The notes beneath the pieces are model-generated. The model was not told the DNA's origin, did no database searches, and saw only the letters and a list, made by a program, of their open reading frames with translations. Made by a program: the position numbers and the translations under genes. Of a DNA stretch of 64,000 bases, positions 30,611 through 40,103 are shown one piece after another. Origin of the DNA: Streptomyces sp. NBC_00448 (GTDB lineage: Bacteria > Actinomycetota > Actinomycetes > Streptomycetales > Streptomycetaceae); NCBI RefSeq assembly GCF_036014115.1, contig NZ_CP107913.1:6565501-6629500 (forward strand). The letters are read 5' to 3'. Positions within the stretch are counted from its first letter, which is position 1. Each line of letters starts with the position of its first letter.

Positions 30611-32124
30611 ACCCGCCCGGCACCACCACCCCCGCACCCGCCCCCGCCGACAGCGCACTACCCGACGAGATGCTGCCCGTACTCGGCAGCACCGGCAGCA
30701 CCCCGCAGCTGCTGGCCCTGCTCGTCTCGCACCAGCACGCACGCCGGTTGCTGACCCTGCGCGCCCTGCTGGAGGCGGTCATGGACGCGCCCGCCGGCGT
30801 CCTGCCGGCCGGCACCGCCGACCGCGTGCTGCGCGACTGGCGGCTGCTGGAGGCCGCCGACCGCGCGGACAGCGCCGCGACCCGCCAGGTCGTGCAGTAT
30901 CCGCACACCGGAGCCTGGGCCGAGCGATGCCTACGCGCGTTGACCCGGCCCGGGCAGGCGCACCGCGCCGTCGAGGAACTGCCGCACCTCGCCGGGCTCG
31001 CGGCGGCCGCCGCCGCCCGCGCGGGCCTGCGCTTCACCGTCGACGTCCCGCTGCGCGACGGCGAGCTGCGGCTGCCCACCCTCGGCGGCCACCGCCCGGC
31101 CCTCCTCCCGGCCGCCGGCTCGCCGGCTCCCGGCACGCCCGCGCCCCGCATCCGCGTCATCGGCGAGCCCCGCCGGCTCTGGCTGGTCCCGCTGCCGCCC
31201 GGCCCCGGCCCCGGCCCCGCCCGGGCCTCCGGCCAGAGCCCCGACACGCCCGGACCGCTGCCCGGCTCCGTCGAGGTCCGCCTGGGCGCCGACGGCATCT
31301 GGCGCTCCGCCGCCCCCGGTTGGCGCCCGCTCCAGGCGCTGCGGCACCCCGACGGCCGCGCCGTGCTGATCGACGACGTGGACCCGTACCGCGACGAGGA
31401 GCGGCGTACCAACCCCTACGGCCTGGACATCGCGGACCGGCTCGACCTCGGCGGGCACGCCGCTTGGCGGATCGCGTGGCGCGACGCGCGGCCGTGGCTG
31501 CGGCTGGGCGGCCCCACCCGGGCGGCCGAGGTGGGCGCGTTGCTGGACTGCGTCGTGCCGCTGGCCGGCGCGCCCGGCGCGCAGTGCAGCGCCACCCGGG
31601 GCGAGGCGTTCGGGGCACTGCTCAGCAGCACCCCGCGCGACGGCCTGGAGCTGGCCGCGACGCTGGTGCACGAACTCCAGCACGCCAAGCTGCTGGCCGT
31701 CTCCCAACTGGCGGTGCTGCACACCGCGGACGACACCCCCGGCTACTTCGCGCCCTGGCGGCCCGACCCGCGGCCCTTCGACGGGCTCTTCCAGGGCGCG
31801 TACGCCCACCTCGCGCTCGCCGACTTCCACCTGCGGGCCGCCAAGGCGCTGATCGACCCGGCCCGCAGGGACGCCGCCTGGGCCGACCACTGCCGCTGCC
31901 GCGAGCAGGTCGGCGCCGCGCTGCCGCAGCTCCTCGGCGCGCGGGCGCTCACCCGGCAGGGCCGGGCTCTGGCCAACGCGATGGCGGCGCATCACACTCG
32001 GCTCAAGGAGCACGCTCCGCCGGACGGCCACCTGGCCCGCGCCACCGCCTACGTCGAGACGGCCCGGGTCATCTGGCGGCGCCGACGGGCGCAGATGACC
32101 ACGAACGGGCGCGAACCGGCATGA
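30607..32124 (+). CDS. HEXXH-motif protein associated with FxsB systems
   Basis: A 505-aa protein starting at GTG 30607 within a GTGA overlap. LVHELQHAKLLA carries the zinc-type motif H355-E-x-x-H359, with a downstream acidic/aromatic stretch (DDTPGYFAPWRPDPRPFDG). The first ~140 residues are helical, the middle contains a beta-rich section (RIRVIGEPRRLWLVPLP) and the C-terminus is again helical. Families of this kind accompany FxsB maturases and are proposed as peptide-modifying or leader-cleaving metalloproteins. Activity is untested, and the third ligand cannot be assigned from the sequence. Confidence 0.85.
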   Translation: MNPPGTTTPAPAPADSALPDEMLPVLGSTGSTPQLLALLVSHQHARRLLTLRALLEAVMDAPAGVLPAGTADRVLRDWRLLEAADRADSAATRQVVQYPHTGAWAERCLRALTRPGQAHRAVEELPHLAGLAAAAAARAGLRFTVDVPLRDGELRLPTLGGHRPALLPAAGSPAPGTPAPRIRVIGEPRRLWLVPLPPGPGPGPARASGQSPDTPGPLPGSVEVRLGADGIWRSAAPGWRPLQALRHPDGRAVLIDDVDPYRDEERRTNPYGLDIADRLDLGGHAAWRIAWRDARPWLRLGGPTRAAEVGALLDCVVPLAGAPGAQCSATRGEAFGALLSSTPRDGLELAATLVHELQHAKLLAVSQLAVLHTADDTPGYFAPWRPDPRPFDGLFQGAYAHLALADFHLRAAKALIDPARRDAAWADHCRCREQVGAALPQLLGARALTRQGRALANAMAAHHTRLKEHAPPDGHLARATAYVETARVIWRRRRAQMTTNGREPA

Positions 32125-32220
32125 CGACGCGTCAACGGGGGAGCATTCGGTGTAGTTTCTGGCGCAGCCACCTGTCGCACCGTCAGAGGACTACGCGCGT
32201 ACAACGAGGGAGTCGGTCGC

Positions 32221-35200
32221 ATGGCCGGAGGGCGGAACACCGCTTCATCAGCAGCCGGGCGGGGGCCCGTGACGATCAGCTTCGCGGGGTACAACCGGGC
32301 GTGGGCGGCGTGGATCGCCAGCCGGCTGGAGCGGCACGGCCTCCAGGTGTCGATGCAGCGCTGGGACGTCATTCCGGGGGCCAGCATCGAACAGGGGCTG
32401 CGCGACCTGCTGCTGTCCGAGGGCCGGGTGCTGGTGGTGCTCAGCGAGTGGTACTTCCGGCTCGGCCCGCGTGACCCGGACGAGTGGAACTCGGCGCTGC
32501 GCGAGGTGGTCCCGGAGAACAGCGACCGCTTCGCCGCGGTCTGCGTCACCGCCGCCGCGCTGCCCAGCGCCGCCGCCGCGCTGAGCGCGGCCGACCTGTG
32601 GGGCCTGGGCGCGGTCGAGGCCGAACGCCGGGTGCTGACCCGGCTGGGCATCACCCCGCCGCGCACGTCGCCCAGCGACACCCTCATCGGCCTGGGCGGC
32701 CCCCGCTTCCCGCTGGAGCAGCCCGCGGTCTGGGGCGGCGTGCCCCGCCGCAACACCCGCTTCACCGGCCGCGAGGCACTGCTGTTCGGGCTGCACCAGG
32801 AACTCACCTCCGCCGAGCCCGGCGCGGGCGTGGCCACCCTGCACGGCCTGTCCGGCGTCGGCAAGACCCACATCGCCACCGAGTACGTCTACCGCTTCGG
32901 CTCCGAGTACGACGTGGTGTGGTGGGTGCGGGCCAGCGAGCGCGGCACCCTGCGCGAGAAGCTCGCCGGCCTCGCCCCGGCCCTCGGCCTGGTCACCGGG
33001 CGGGAGTACGGCGAGCGGCTGCGCGCGGTCCGTGACGCGCTGCGCCGCGGGGACCCGTACTTCCGCTGGCTGGTGGTGCTCGACGGCGCCGACCAGCCCG
33101 AGGAGATCCACGACCTGGTGCCCACCGGGCCGGGACACGTGCTGATCACCTCGCAGAACCGTGAGTGGGGCGAGCACAACAGCGCGCTGATCGAGGTGCC
33201 GGTCTACGACCGCGACGAGTCGGTGGCGTTCGTACGCCGCCGCGCTCCCCGGCTCGACCTCGCCGACGCGGACAAACTCGCCGACGCGCTGGGCGACCTG
33301 GCGCTGGCGCTGGACCAGAACGCGGGCGCCCTCAACGACTCGAACATGCCGGTCGACGAGTACATCGGGATGCTCCGGCACGGCGCGGACGTGGAGTCCG
33401 GGCTGAAGGTCGCCGCCGACTTCCAGATGACGTACTTCACCGCGTTCTCGATACTCCTCAACCGGCTGCGCGAGGACAAGCCCGAAGCCGTCGACTTCCT
33501 GCGGCTGTGCGTGTTCTTCGCGCCGGGGCCGATCCCGATCCGGCTGCTGCGCGACCTGCCGATCCGCGACGTGCCCGAGCAGCTCGCCGGGCTGATGGAC
33601 GACCCGCTGCTGTGGAACTCGGCGGTCAGCAAGCTCGCCCAGTGGTCGGTGATCCAGTCCGACCCGCCCGAGACCGACAACGAGGAGTCGGTCGGCACCA
33701 ACGAGGTCATCCAGATGCACCGGCTGGTCTACCAGGCGGTGCGGGCCGACATGCCCCAGGACGAGCAGAGCCTGTACTCCCGGGTGGTCCGCAAGCTGCT
33801 CGCCGCCGCCGACCCCGGCCGCCCCAACGACACCCGGCTGTGGCCGCGTTACGCCGAGATCGTCCCGCACCTGGAGGCGTCCCACGCGCTGGAGTCCACC
33901 AACCCGGACATCCAGCTCACGGTGCTGAACTGCCTGCGCTACCTCTACCTGTCCGGCGAGTACCGCACCGCGCAACGGATCGCCGCGACCGCCGCCGAGA
34001 CCTGGCCCCGGCTGCTCGAACCCAGCCACCCCCGGCTGTGGGACCTCGCCCACCACCAGGCCAACGCGATCCGCGCCACCGGCGACTACGAGACCACCGA
34101 GGCCATCGACCGCCGTGCCTACGAGCAGTTGAGCCGCGACCGCGGCGACGGCGACCTGCTCGCGCTGCGGGCCGGCGGCGGCCTCGCGGCCGACCTGCGC
34201 GCGCTGGGCCGCTACGACGAGGCGCTGGCACTGTCGGTGCGGGTCCGGGACGGCTACCAGGAACTGGTCGGCGGGCAGGACTCCCGCACCCTCGTCGCCC
34301 AGAACAACATCGGCCTGACCCTGCGCCTGCTCGGCCGCTACTCCGACGCCTTCCGGCTGGACCAGGTGACGATGGAGGCGCTGCGCGAGCTGCTGCGCGA
34401 CCGCCACAACTGGACGCTGTCGTCGGAGAACTCCTACGCCCACGACCTGCGGCTGCTCGGCCGCTACGAGCAGGCCACGTCGGTGCAGGAGCGCAACGCC
34501 GAGATCCACCGCACGGTGCTCGGCGCCGACAACCCGCAGACGCTGCGCGCCGAGCACAACCTCGCGCTGTGCTACCAGCGCGGCGGTGACCGGCCGCGCG
34601 CCGCGAACCTGCTGGCCCGGCTGCTGGAGCGCTGCGACCGGGTGCTCGGCGACACCGATCCGCTGACCGTGCGGGTGGCGGCCACCTTGTCCACGTTCGA
34701 GCGCGAGCACGGCGACCTGGACCGGGCCCGGGAGCAGGGCGAGCTCGTACTGGCCCGGTACCGGCAGCAGTTCGGCGACGGCCACCCGTACTCCGCGGGC
34801 GTGCTGGCCAACCACGGCCTGCTGCTGCGGGCGGCCGGCGAGCGCCAGCAGTCCCAGATCGAGGTCGAGGACGCGCTGGTCGCGATGACCCGCGTGGTCG
34901 GCGAGAACCACCCCTGGACGCTGGGCTGCGCGCTCAACGTCGCGGCGGCCCGGAACTTCAGCGGCGACCCGGAGAGCGCCGTGGAGCTGAGCCGGATCAC
35001 CGCCGACAAGGCCGCGGCCGGGCTCGGCAAGGAGCACCCGCTCACGTTGTCGTGCCGGATCGCGCTCGCCACCGACCTGCGCAACCTGCGCAAGCGCCAG
35101 GAGGCCGACAAGGTCGAGGAGGAGGCGCTCGAAGCCCTCTCCCGCACGCTGGGCCCGCAGCACCCGCACACGATCTCGGCCCGCTCCCGGAGCCGTCCGT

Positions 35201-35229
35201 ACTGGGACTTCGAGCCGTTCAGCTCCTGA
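32221..35229 (+). CDS. TIR-STAND-TPR protein (FxSxx-system TPR-like), paralogue 1
   Basis: A 1002-aa multidomain receptor-like protein. TIR domain ~17-150: VTISFAGYNRAWAAWIASRLERHG, then VLVVLSEWYFRLG...DPDEW. STAND/NB-ARC NTPase ~170-540: P-loop GVGKTH at 212-217, Walker B WLVVLDGAD near 283-290, then VLITSQNREW and a winged helix. TPR region ~560-1000 with repeats such as LRAEHNLALCYQRGG. It ends WDFEPFSS-COOH. This is an NLR-like layout: TPRs sense, the STAND module switches and TIR acts, possibly on NAD or as an adaptor. It starts 96 nt after the HEXXH gene. Paralogue 2 (40100-43720) is highly similar over the NTPase part. Confidence 0.9.
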   Translation: MAGGRNTASSAAGRGPVTISFAGYNRAWAAWIASRLERHGLQVSMQRWDVIPGASIEQGLRDLLLSEGRVLVVLSEWYFRLGPRDPDEWNSALREVVPENSDRFAAVCVTAAALPSAAAALSAADLWGLGAVEAERRVLTRLGITPPRTSPSDTLIGLGGPRFPLEQPAVWGGVPRRNTRFTGREALLFGLHQELTSAEPGAGVATLHGLSGVGKTHIATEYVYRFGSEYDVVWWVRASERGTLREKLAGLAPALGLVTGREYGERLRAVRDALRRGDPYFRWLVVLDGADQPEEIHDLVPTGPGHVLITSQNREWGEHNSALIEVPVYDRDESVAFVRRRAPRLDLADADKLADALGDLALALDQNAGALNDSNMPVDEYIGMLRHGADVESGLKVAADFQMTYFTAFSILLNRLREDKPEAVDFLRLCVFFAPGPIPIRLLRDLPIRDVPEQLAGLMDDPLLWNSAVSKLAQWSVIQSDPPETDNEESVGTNEVIQMHRLVYQAVRADMPQDEQSLYSRVVRKLLAAADPGRPNDTRLWPRYAEIVPHLEASHALESTNPDIQLTVLNCLRYLYLSGEYRTAQRIAATAAETWPRLLEPSHPRLWDLAHHQANAIRATGDYETTEAIDRRAYEQLSRDRGDGDLLALRAGGGLAADLRALGRYDEALALSVRVRDGYQELVGGQDSRTLVAQNNIGLTLRLLGRYSDAFRLDQVTMEALRELLRDRHNWTLSSENSYAHDLRLLGRYEQATSVQERNAEIHRTVLGADNPQTLRAEHNLALCYQRGGDRPRAANLLARLLERCDRVLGDTDPLTVRVAATLSTFEREHGDLDRAREQGELVLARYRQQFGDGHPYSAGVLANHGLLLRAAGERQQSQIEVEDALVAMTRVVGENHPWTLGCALNVAAARNFSGDPESAVELSRITADKAAAGLGKEHPLTLSCRIALATDLRNLRKRQEADKVEEEALEALSRTLGPQHPHTISARSRSRPYWDFEPFSS

Positions 35230-35286
35230 CCGGGCCACGCCCGCCGTGACCCGCGCACGCCACAACCGCCATGGGGGACGAGGAAC

Positions 35287-35664
35287 ATGTCCATAGTCAG
35301 CGGCCCGCCCGCCACCTCGGGCGCGCCGCCCGTCTACGTCCAGGTCGAGCCGGGCCCGGCCGCCGTGCCGGGTCCGGTCGGCCCCGCCGAAGGGGTGTAC
35401 TCCGGCGAGACCCGCGGCAACCCGGCACGCCGCGTCGCCGAGCTGTCCCGCGACGTGTACGAGGACGGCATCGCGCTCGCCTGCCGCTGCGCGGAGATCG
35501 CCGCCACCCGCTTCCGGGCGCTGCCGGACGGGACCCGGCCGGACGAGGTCGAGATGCAGGTGGGCATCAAGCTGGACGCCTCGCTGGGCGCGTACGTCGT
35601 GCAGAGCTCGGCGGAGGCCCAGTTACAGGTGACGTTCCGCTGGCAGTCCGGCACCGCGTCGTGA
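35287..35664 (+). CDS. Trypsin-co-occurring (Trypco1/CU044_2847-like) small protein
   Basis: A 125-aa protein. After a Pro/Gly/Val-rich N-terminus, the segment VYEDGIALACRCAEIAATRFRALPDGTRPDEVEMQVGIKLDASLGAYVVQSSAEAQLQVTFRWQ has the helix plus V-x-FGxKL-like strand pattern of the CU044_2847/Trypco1 family. These small proteins lie next to trypsin or CHAT conflict genes and may be adaptors or substrates. Codon 113 (35623-35625) is a rare TTA, suggesting bldA-dependent translation. The stop overlaps the BchI-like gene start (GTGA). Confidence 0.75.
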   Translation: MSIVSGPPATSGAPPVYVQVEPGPAAVPGPVGPAEGVYSGETRGNPARRVAELSRDVYEDGIALACRCAEIAATRFRALPDGTRPDEVEMQVGIKLDASLGAYVVQSSAEAQLQVTFRWQSGTAS

Positions 35665-36701
35665 CGGCCGGGACGGAGCGGGGCGAGGCGGAACCGGGCG
35701 ACGCGGAACAGAGCGACGCGGGGCAGGGCGCACCCGAGCAAGGGGACCCGGGGCGCGGGGGAGACGGCGGGCCGCCGCGGGGGATCGCGATCCTGCCGTA
35801 CAGCTACGTCGTCGGCCAGGACGAGTTGAAGCTGGCGCTGGAGCTGAACTTCATCGCGGACGCGATCGGCGGAGTGCTGATCTCCGGCCAGCCCGGCACC
35901 GCGAAGTCCACCGTGGTACGGGCGTTCGCGCTCATGGCCCGCGGCCGGCTGCCGGTGACCCTCACCATCGACGCGACCGACGACCGCGTACTCGGCGGCT
36001 GGGAGCTGAACGCGCTGCTGCGCGGCGAGACGAGGGAGCAGCCCGGACTGCTGGAGGCCGCCCACGCCGACGGCCTGCTCTACATCGACGAGGTCAACCT
36101 GCTCAACGACCACGTCGTCAACATCATCCTCGACGTCTCCTCGACCGGGGTGCTGTCCGTGCAGCGCGAGGGCATCGACAAGGTGATGAGCGTCAACTTC
36201 GGGCTGGTCGGCACGATGAACCCCGAGGAGGGCGGGCTACGGCCCCAACTCCTGGACCGGTTCGGCCTGATGGCCACCGCGCAGCCGCTCGACGCGGACC
36301 AGCGGCACGCCATGCTCCGCGCGGTGCTGCGGTTCGACGAGGAGAGCGGTGACCCCGGCTCGGCCTGGCTCGCCGAGGGGCACCGGCTCGACCGGGAGCG
36401 CCGCGAACGGCTCCTCGCGGCCCGGGCCCGGCTCTTCGACGTCGAGGTGCCCGACGCCGTGGTCCGGCGCTGCGCCGACATCGCCGCCGCGCTCCAAGTG
36501 GTCGGCCACCGCGGCGAGGTGGTCATGCTCCAGGCCGCCCGCGCGCACGCCGCCGCCGAGGGTGCCCCCGCGGTGACCGCCGCGGACCTGCGGGCGACCG
36601 CGCCGCTCGCCCTGCGGCACCGCCGGCCCGAGAGCACCCACGGCGGCTCCGCCGACTGGACCCCCGACGACCTCGCCCGCCTCGACGACCTCCTCGCATG
36701 A
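35661..36701 (+). CDS. Mg-chelatase-I/MoxR-like AAA+ ATPase (module B)
   Basis: A 346-aa AAA+ ATPase close to BchI/ChlI. After a low-complexity Glu/Gly/Asp-rich head (1-38), IAILPYSYVVGQDELKLALELNFIA begins the domain. Walker A is GQPGTAKST at 76-84, Walker B is LLYIDEVNLLNDHVVN at 139-154, and sensor 1 lies in LVGTMNPEEGGLRPQLLDRFG. The EVNLLNDHVV segment is characteristic of chelatase-type subunits. No chlorophyll or cobalamin genes are nearby, so it most likely acts on the adjacent BchD-like protein in the conflict module. Confidence 0.92.
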   Translation: MTAGTERGEAEPGDAEQSDAGQGAPEQGDPGRGGDGGPPRGIAILPYSYVVGQDELKLALELNFIADAIGGVLISGQPGTAKSTVVRAFALMARGRLPVTLTIDATDDRVLGGWELNALLRGETREQPGLLEAAHADGLLYIDEVNLLNDHVVNIILDVSSTGVLSVQREGIDKVMSVNFGLVGTMNPEEGGLRPQLLDRFGLMATAQPLDADQRHAMLRAVLRFDEESGDPGSAWLAEGHRLDRERRERLLAARARLFDVEVPDAVVRRCADIAAALQVVGHRGEVVMLQAARAHAAAEGAPAVTAADLRATAPLALRHRRPESTHGGSADWTPDDLARLDDLLA

Positions 36702-38677
36702 CCCCGCCCGACACCTCGCCGTCCGGCACCACGCCCCCTGACGCCACGCCCGCCGGCCGCACGCCGCAAGGCACCTCGCCCGCCTTCGACCGCCTCCTGC
36801 GCGTCCTCGCCTGCGCCGCCGCCGACCCCCACCTCACCGGCGTCCTCCTCTTCGACGTCCCGCCCGAGCTGGCGGCTCCGGTCGCCGGCGTGTTCGCGTC
36901 GACGGCCATGGACGCGGTCCCGCGAGGGGAGCCGGCCGGCATCCGCAACGGCCTTCCCGGGCAACAGGGTTCGGCCGCGGCCGCAGGGCCGGTGGTGCGG
37001 TTGGGCGCCGGGGTGCGGGAGGACGACCTGTGGTCGCGTACGAGGCTGCGGCCGGCGGGCGGCCGGATCACGCTGGAGGTGCTCGGCGGCGACCTGGTGG
37101 AGGCCGACCCCGCCGCGCCGCCGCGGGTCGTGATCGTGTCGGACCTGGCCCGGTTGCCGCTGCCCGGACTGCGGGCGGCGGTCACGGTGCTGGGGGCGGA
37201 CGTGGCCGCCGTCGAGCGCCACGGGGTGAGCGAGGTGTGGCGGCCGCGGGCCCGCTGGCTCGCGTTCTGCCGTACGGAGGACGCGGGCCGGGTCTCCCCG
37301 CACCTGCTGGACCGCTTCCCGCTGCGCCTGGCGGTGCCCGACCTGCGGCTGCCCGCGGACCCGGTGGCCGCTTGGCGGGGCAGCGGCGTACGGCAGGCGC
37401 TCGTGCGGCTCGCGGCGCGCGCCGCGGCCGGCGGCAGGGACTGCGGACCGCCGCTCGACGAGGACGCCCTCGCCCGCGCGGCCGACCTGGCCCCGGGGGA
37501 GCGGCGAGCCGTCGCGCTGGCCCGGATCGCCCGCGCGCTGGCCGTACTCGGCGAGGCCCCCGCCCCGGCCACCACCGCGGAGCACGTCGCCGAGGCGGCC
37601 CGCCTGATCGGGCTCGCGCCGGGCGGCGCCCACCGTCCCGCGCCCGGCAGCCCCGAGGAGCCCGCCGAGTCGCCGCGCAGCGAGCCCCTGCCGCCCGCGG
37701 AAGCGGCGCCCGCCCGCCCACCGCGCAGCTCCGGGCCCGGCACCGCCACCCGCACCGCCGAACTGCCCGCACCCGGGCCCGAGGAGCCGCTCGGGCCCCT
37801 CGCCGACCACGCCCCCGACCCCCCGGGCAACGACCCCTACCCGGAGGACGAGGCCGAGCCGCTGCGGGAGTTCGCGCCGCTGCGCGCGGCGTGGCGGCGC
37901 GACGCGGGCCCGGCGGCCGACCGCGGACCGGTCACCGGCATCCGCCGGGCCACCGACCTGCGGGACCTCGCGCTCGTGCCCACCGTCATCGAGGCGGCCA
38001 AGCACCAGTGGCTGCCCGGCCGCACCCGCCGCGGCGGCGGCGTCGTGATCAGCCCCGCCGACCTGCGCAGCCACGCCCGCGCCGTGGAACCCGAGCGGAT
38101 GCTGGTGCTGCTGCTGGACCACACCAGCCGGCCCGAGTGGGAGTGGCCGCAGGCGCTCGCGCCCTACGTGCAGTGGGCGTACGCGGCCCGCGCGACCGTC
38201 GCCGTCGTCGAGGTCGGCGGCGCGTCGGCCGCCGACGAGCTGCGCGCGCAGACCTTCCACGCCCGCAACGTGCTCGACCCGCGGCTCGCCGAAGCGCTCT
38301 ACCGGCCGCCGGGCCGGGCCACCCCGCTGGCCCACGGGCTGCTGCTGGCCGCCCAGTTGGTGCGCCGCGCGTTCCAGCAGCAGCCGACCGCGCTCGCCGA
38401 GGCGTGGCTGGTGGTGGCCAGCGACGGCCGCGGCAACGTACCGCTGCGCACCAGCCTCACCGGCCGGCACGACGGGCCGGTGGGCCGGCGCGGGGTGCAG
38501 GACGCGCTCGCCGCCGCGGGCCAGTTGGGCGCGCTGGGGCGGATGCGGCTGCACTGCGTCGTGCTGGACACCGGCGCGCAGCCTTACGCCGAGCTGCCGT
38601 TCGAGCTGGCCGACGCGCTCGGCGGGTGCGTGGTGGCCGGTCCTGGAACGCGGGGGGACGCCGATGCCGCCCTCTGA
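36698..38677 (+). CDS. BchD/vWA-like partner of the module B ATPase
   Basis: A 659-aa protein starting in an ATGA overlap with the ATPase gene. The N-terminal ~310 residues are a degenerate AAA+-like domain without a P-loop (VLLFDVPPELAAPVAGVFAS where Walker A would lie), as in BchD. A Pro/Glu-rich linker spans ~315-400. The C-terminal ~230 residues are a vWA domain: VLLLDHTSRPEWEW aligns with the metal site, but reads D474-H-T-S-R rather than DxSxS, so metal binding is doubtful. It likely forms a ring complex with the ATPase. Confidence 0.82.
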   Translation: MTPPDTSPSGTTPPDATPAGRTPQGTSPAFDRLLRVLACAAADPHLTGVLLFDVPPELAAPVAGVFASTAMDAVPRGEPAGIRNGLPGQQGSAAAAGPVVRLGAGVREDDLWSRTRLRPAGGRITLEVLGGDLVEADPAAPPRVVIVSDLARLPLPGLRAAVTVLGADVAAVERHGVSEVWRPRARWLAFCRTEDAGRVSPHLLDRFPLRLAVPDLRLPADPVAAWRGSGVRQALVRLAARAAAGGRDCGPPLDEDALARAADLAPGERRAVALARIARALAVLGEAPAPATTAEHVAEAARLIGLAPGGAHRPAPGSPEEPAESPRSEPLPPAEAAPARPPRSSGPGTATRTAELPAPGPEEPLGPLADHAPDPPGNDPYPEDEAEPLREFAPLRAAWRRDAGPAADRGPVTGIRRATDLRDLALVPTVIEAAKHQWLPGRTRRGGGVVISPADLRSHARAVEPERMLVLLLDHTSRPEWEWPQALAPYVQWAYAARATVAVVEVGGASAADELRAQTFHARNVLDPRLAEALYRPPGRATPLAHGLLLAAQLVRRAFQQQPTALAEAWLVVASDGRGNVPLRTSLTGRHDGPVGRRGVQDALAAAGQLGALGRMRLHCVVLDTGAQPYAELPFELADALGGCVVAGPGTRGDADAAL

Positions 38678-40103
38678 CCGGATGCGGCGGGCCGCCGAAT
38701 GGCTCACCGGAGGCCGCGTGGTGGGCCCGGGCACCGGCCCGCGCAGCCCCCGGCCGGAACGGCTGCCCGCGCCCCGCCCGGCGCGGGCACCGGAGGCCGC
38801 CGTGCCCGACGGCGCGCCCGACGTGCTCGGCAGCGTCACCGCCGACCCCACCGAACGGCTGCCGGACGGGCTGGTCCAACTCCGCGTGCAGCGGGTGCGA
38901 TCCGGCGACGACGAGCCCGCCTACCTGCTCACCGGCGCCTGCGGCGGCCCGCCCACCCGGCCGTACCTCTCGCGCACGCCCCAACTGCCGCCCACGAACA
39001 TCAACCTGGACCGGGTGCGCGCGGGCGGCGCCGTACCCAGCCAGTTCTACCGCGCGGTGCGCCACTGGTCGCACCGGCAGCGCCCGCTGGTCGGCTGGCT
39101 CAACGAGCAACGGGACCGGCACGGAACCGCGTTGCACCTGGTGATCTGGGACGACACCGAGTACGAGATCCCGTGGGAGATGCTGCTGCTCAACGACGGC
39201 GGCGATACCGGGCCCGACCTGCCGCTCGGCGCCGCCGTACCGGTCGCGCGCTGGACCACCATCAGGGAACTCCAGCGCCCGCTGCTCGACGAACCCGCGC
39301 ACTGCTCGGGACGGGTGGTCGGCTACTTCGACGAGCGGATGCGCCAGGACATCGGTGTCTTCTCGCCCTTCGAGCACGAACCGCACACCGACGTCGACGG
39401 GTTCCTCGACCGCCTCGACGAACGCCGCCGCGGGAACGGGCCGTCGGCCGCGCCCGGCTCCCCGGACCGGACGGACGGCGCGACGGGGGAGTACGGCGCC
39501 GCGCCCACCGGACCAGGCAGCGCACCTGACGCACCCGCCGCGGACCCCGGGATCGGCCTGGTCTACATGGGCTGCCACGGCACCCACGGCAAGCGCATCG
39601 ACGACCTGACGGCGGGCATGCTCACCTGGTACGAGATGGACGAGCCGGCGATGAGCGCGCTGCGCGGCGGCAGCGGGACGGGCGGCACCCTGGTGTGCCT
39701 CAACGTCTGCCACTCCGGCCGGCTGGTGGACAACAGGGGCGGCGGTGAGGACGCGTTGCGTGGCTTCTCCGAACTCTTCCTGCGCAAGGGCGCCAAGGCG
39801 TGCATCGCCACCCGCGGCGAGGTCGAGGAGACCGAGGCGCGGGCCCTGCTCGGGCACCTGGTGGAGCACGCCCGCCGCAACCCGGGCCAGCCGATCGCCC
39901 ACATGCTCCGCGACTTCCGTGACGACGCGGTCAGGAATCTGCCCCGCCAGATCCCGCGCACCCAGGAAGCCGGCGGCGGCCAGGACGTCGAAGCCCAGCG
40001 CCGCGTGCTCTCGCTGCTCTACCACTTCATGTACGTCTACTACGGCCACCCGCAGACCACCCTCCAACTCGCGCCCCGCCGACCGGGATCGGCGGCACCG
40101 TGA
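38664..40103 (+). CDS. CHAT-domain caspase-like protease
   Basis: A 479-aa protein with a C-terminal CHAT domain. The catalytic dyad is visible: H305 in VYMGCHGTHG and C349 in LVCLNVCHSGRL. The N-terminal ~95 residues are variable; ~110-190 form an upstream conserved part (HLVIWDDTEYEIPWEMLLLND) typical of CHAT families. ELFLRKGAKACIATRGEVEE and HFMYVYYGHP are later family elements. CHAT proteases act as effectors in bacterial immunity and cell death, cutting partner proteins. The start overlaps the preceding gene by 14 nt; the stop overlaps the next by 4 nt. Confidence 0.9.
   Translation: MPPSDRMRRAAEWLTGGRVVGPGTGPRSPRPERLPAPRPARAPEAAVPDGAPDVLGSVTADPTERLPDGLVQLRVQRVRSGDDEPAYLLTGACGGPPTRPYLSRTPQLPPTNINLDRVRAGGAVPSQFYRAVRHWSHRQRPLVGWLNEQRDRHGTALHLVIWDDTEYEIPWEMLLLNDGGDTGPDLPLGAAVPVARWTTIRELQRPLLDEPAHCSGRVVGYFDERMRQDIGVFSPFEHEPHTDVDGFLDRLDERRRGNGPSAAPGSPDRTDGATGEYGAAPTGPGSAPDAPAADPGIGLVYMGCHGTHGKRIDDLTAGMLTWYEMDEPAMSALRGGSGTGGTLVCLNVCHSGRLVDNRGGGEDALRGFSELFLRKGAKACIATRGEVEETEARALLGHLVEHARRNPGQPIAHMLRDFRDDAVRNLPRQIPRTQEAGGGQDVEAQRRVLSLLYHFMYVYYGHPQTTLQLAPRRPGSAAP

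Noticed and set aside
35661..38677. Magnesium/cobalt chelatase for pigment or B12 synthesis
   Set aside because: No tetrapyrrole genes nearby; coupling to CHAT, Trypco1 and TIR genes favours a conflict role.
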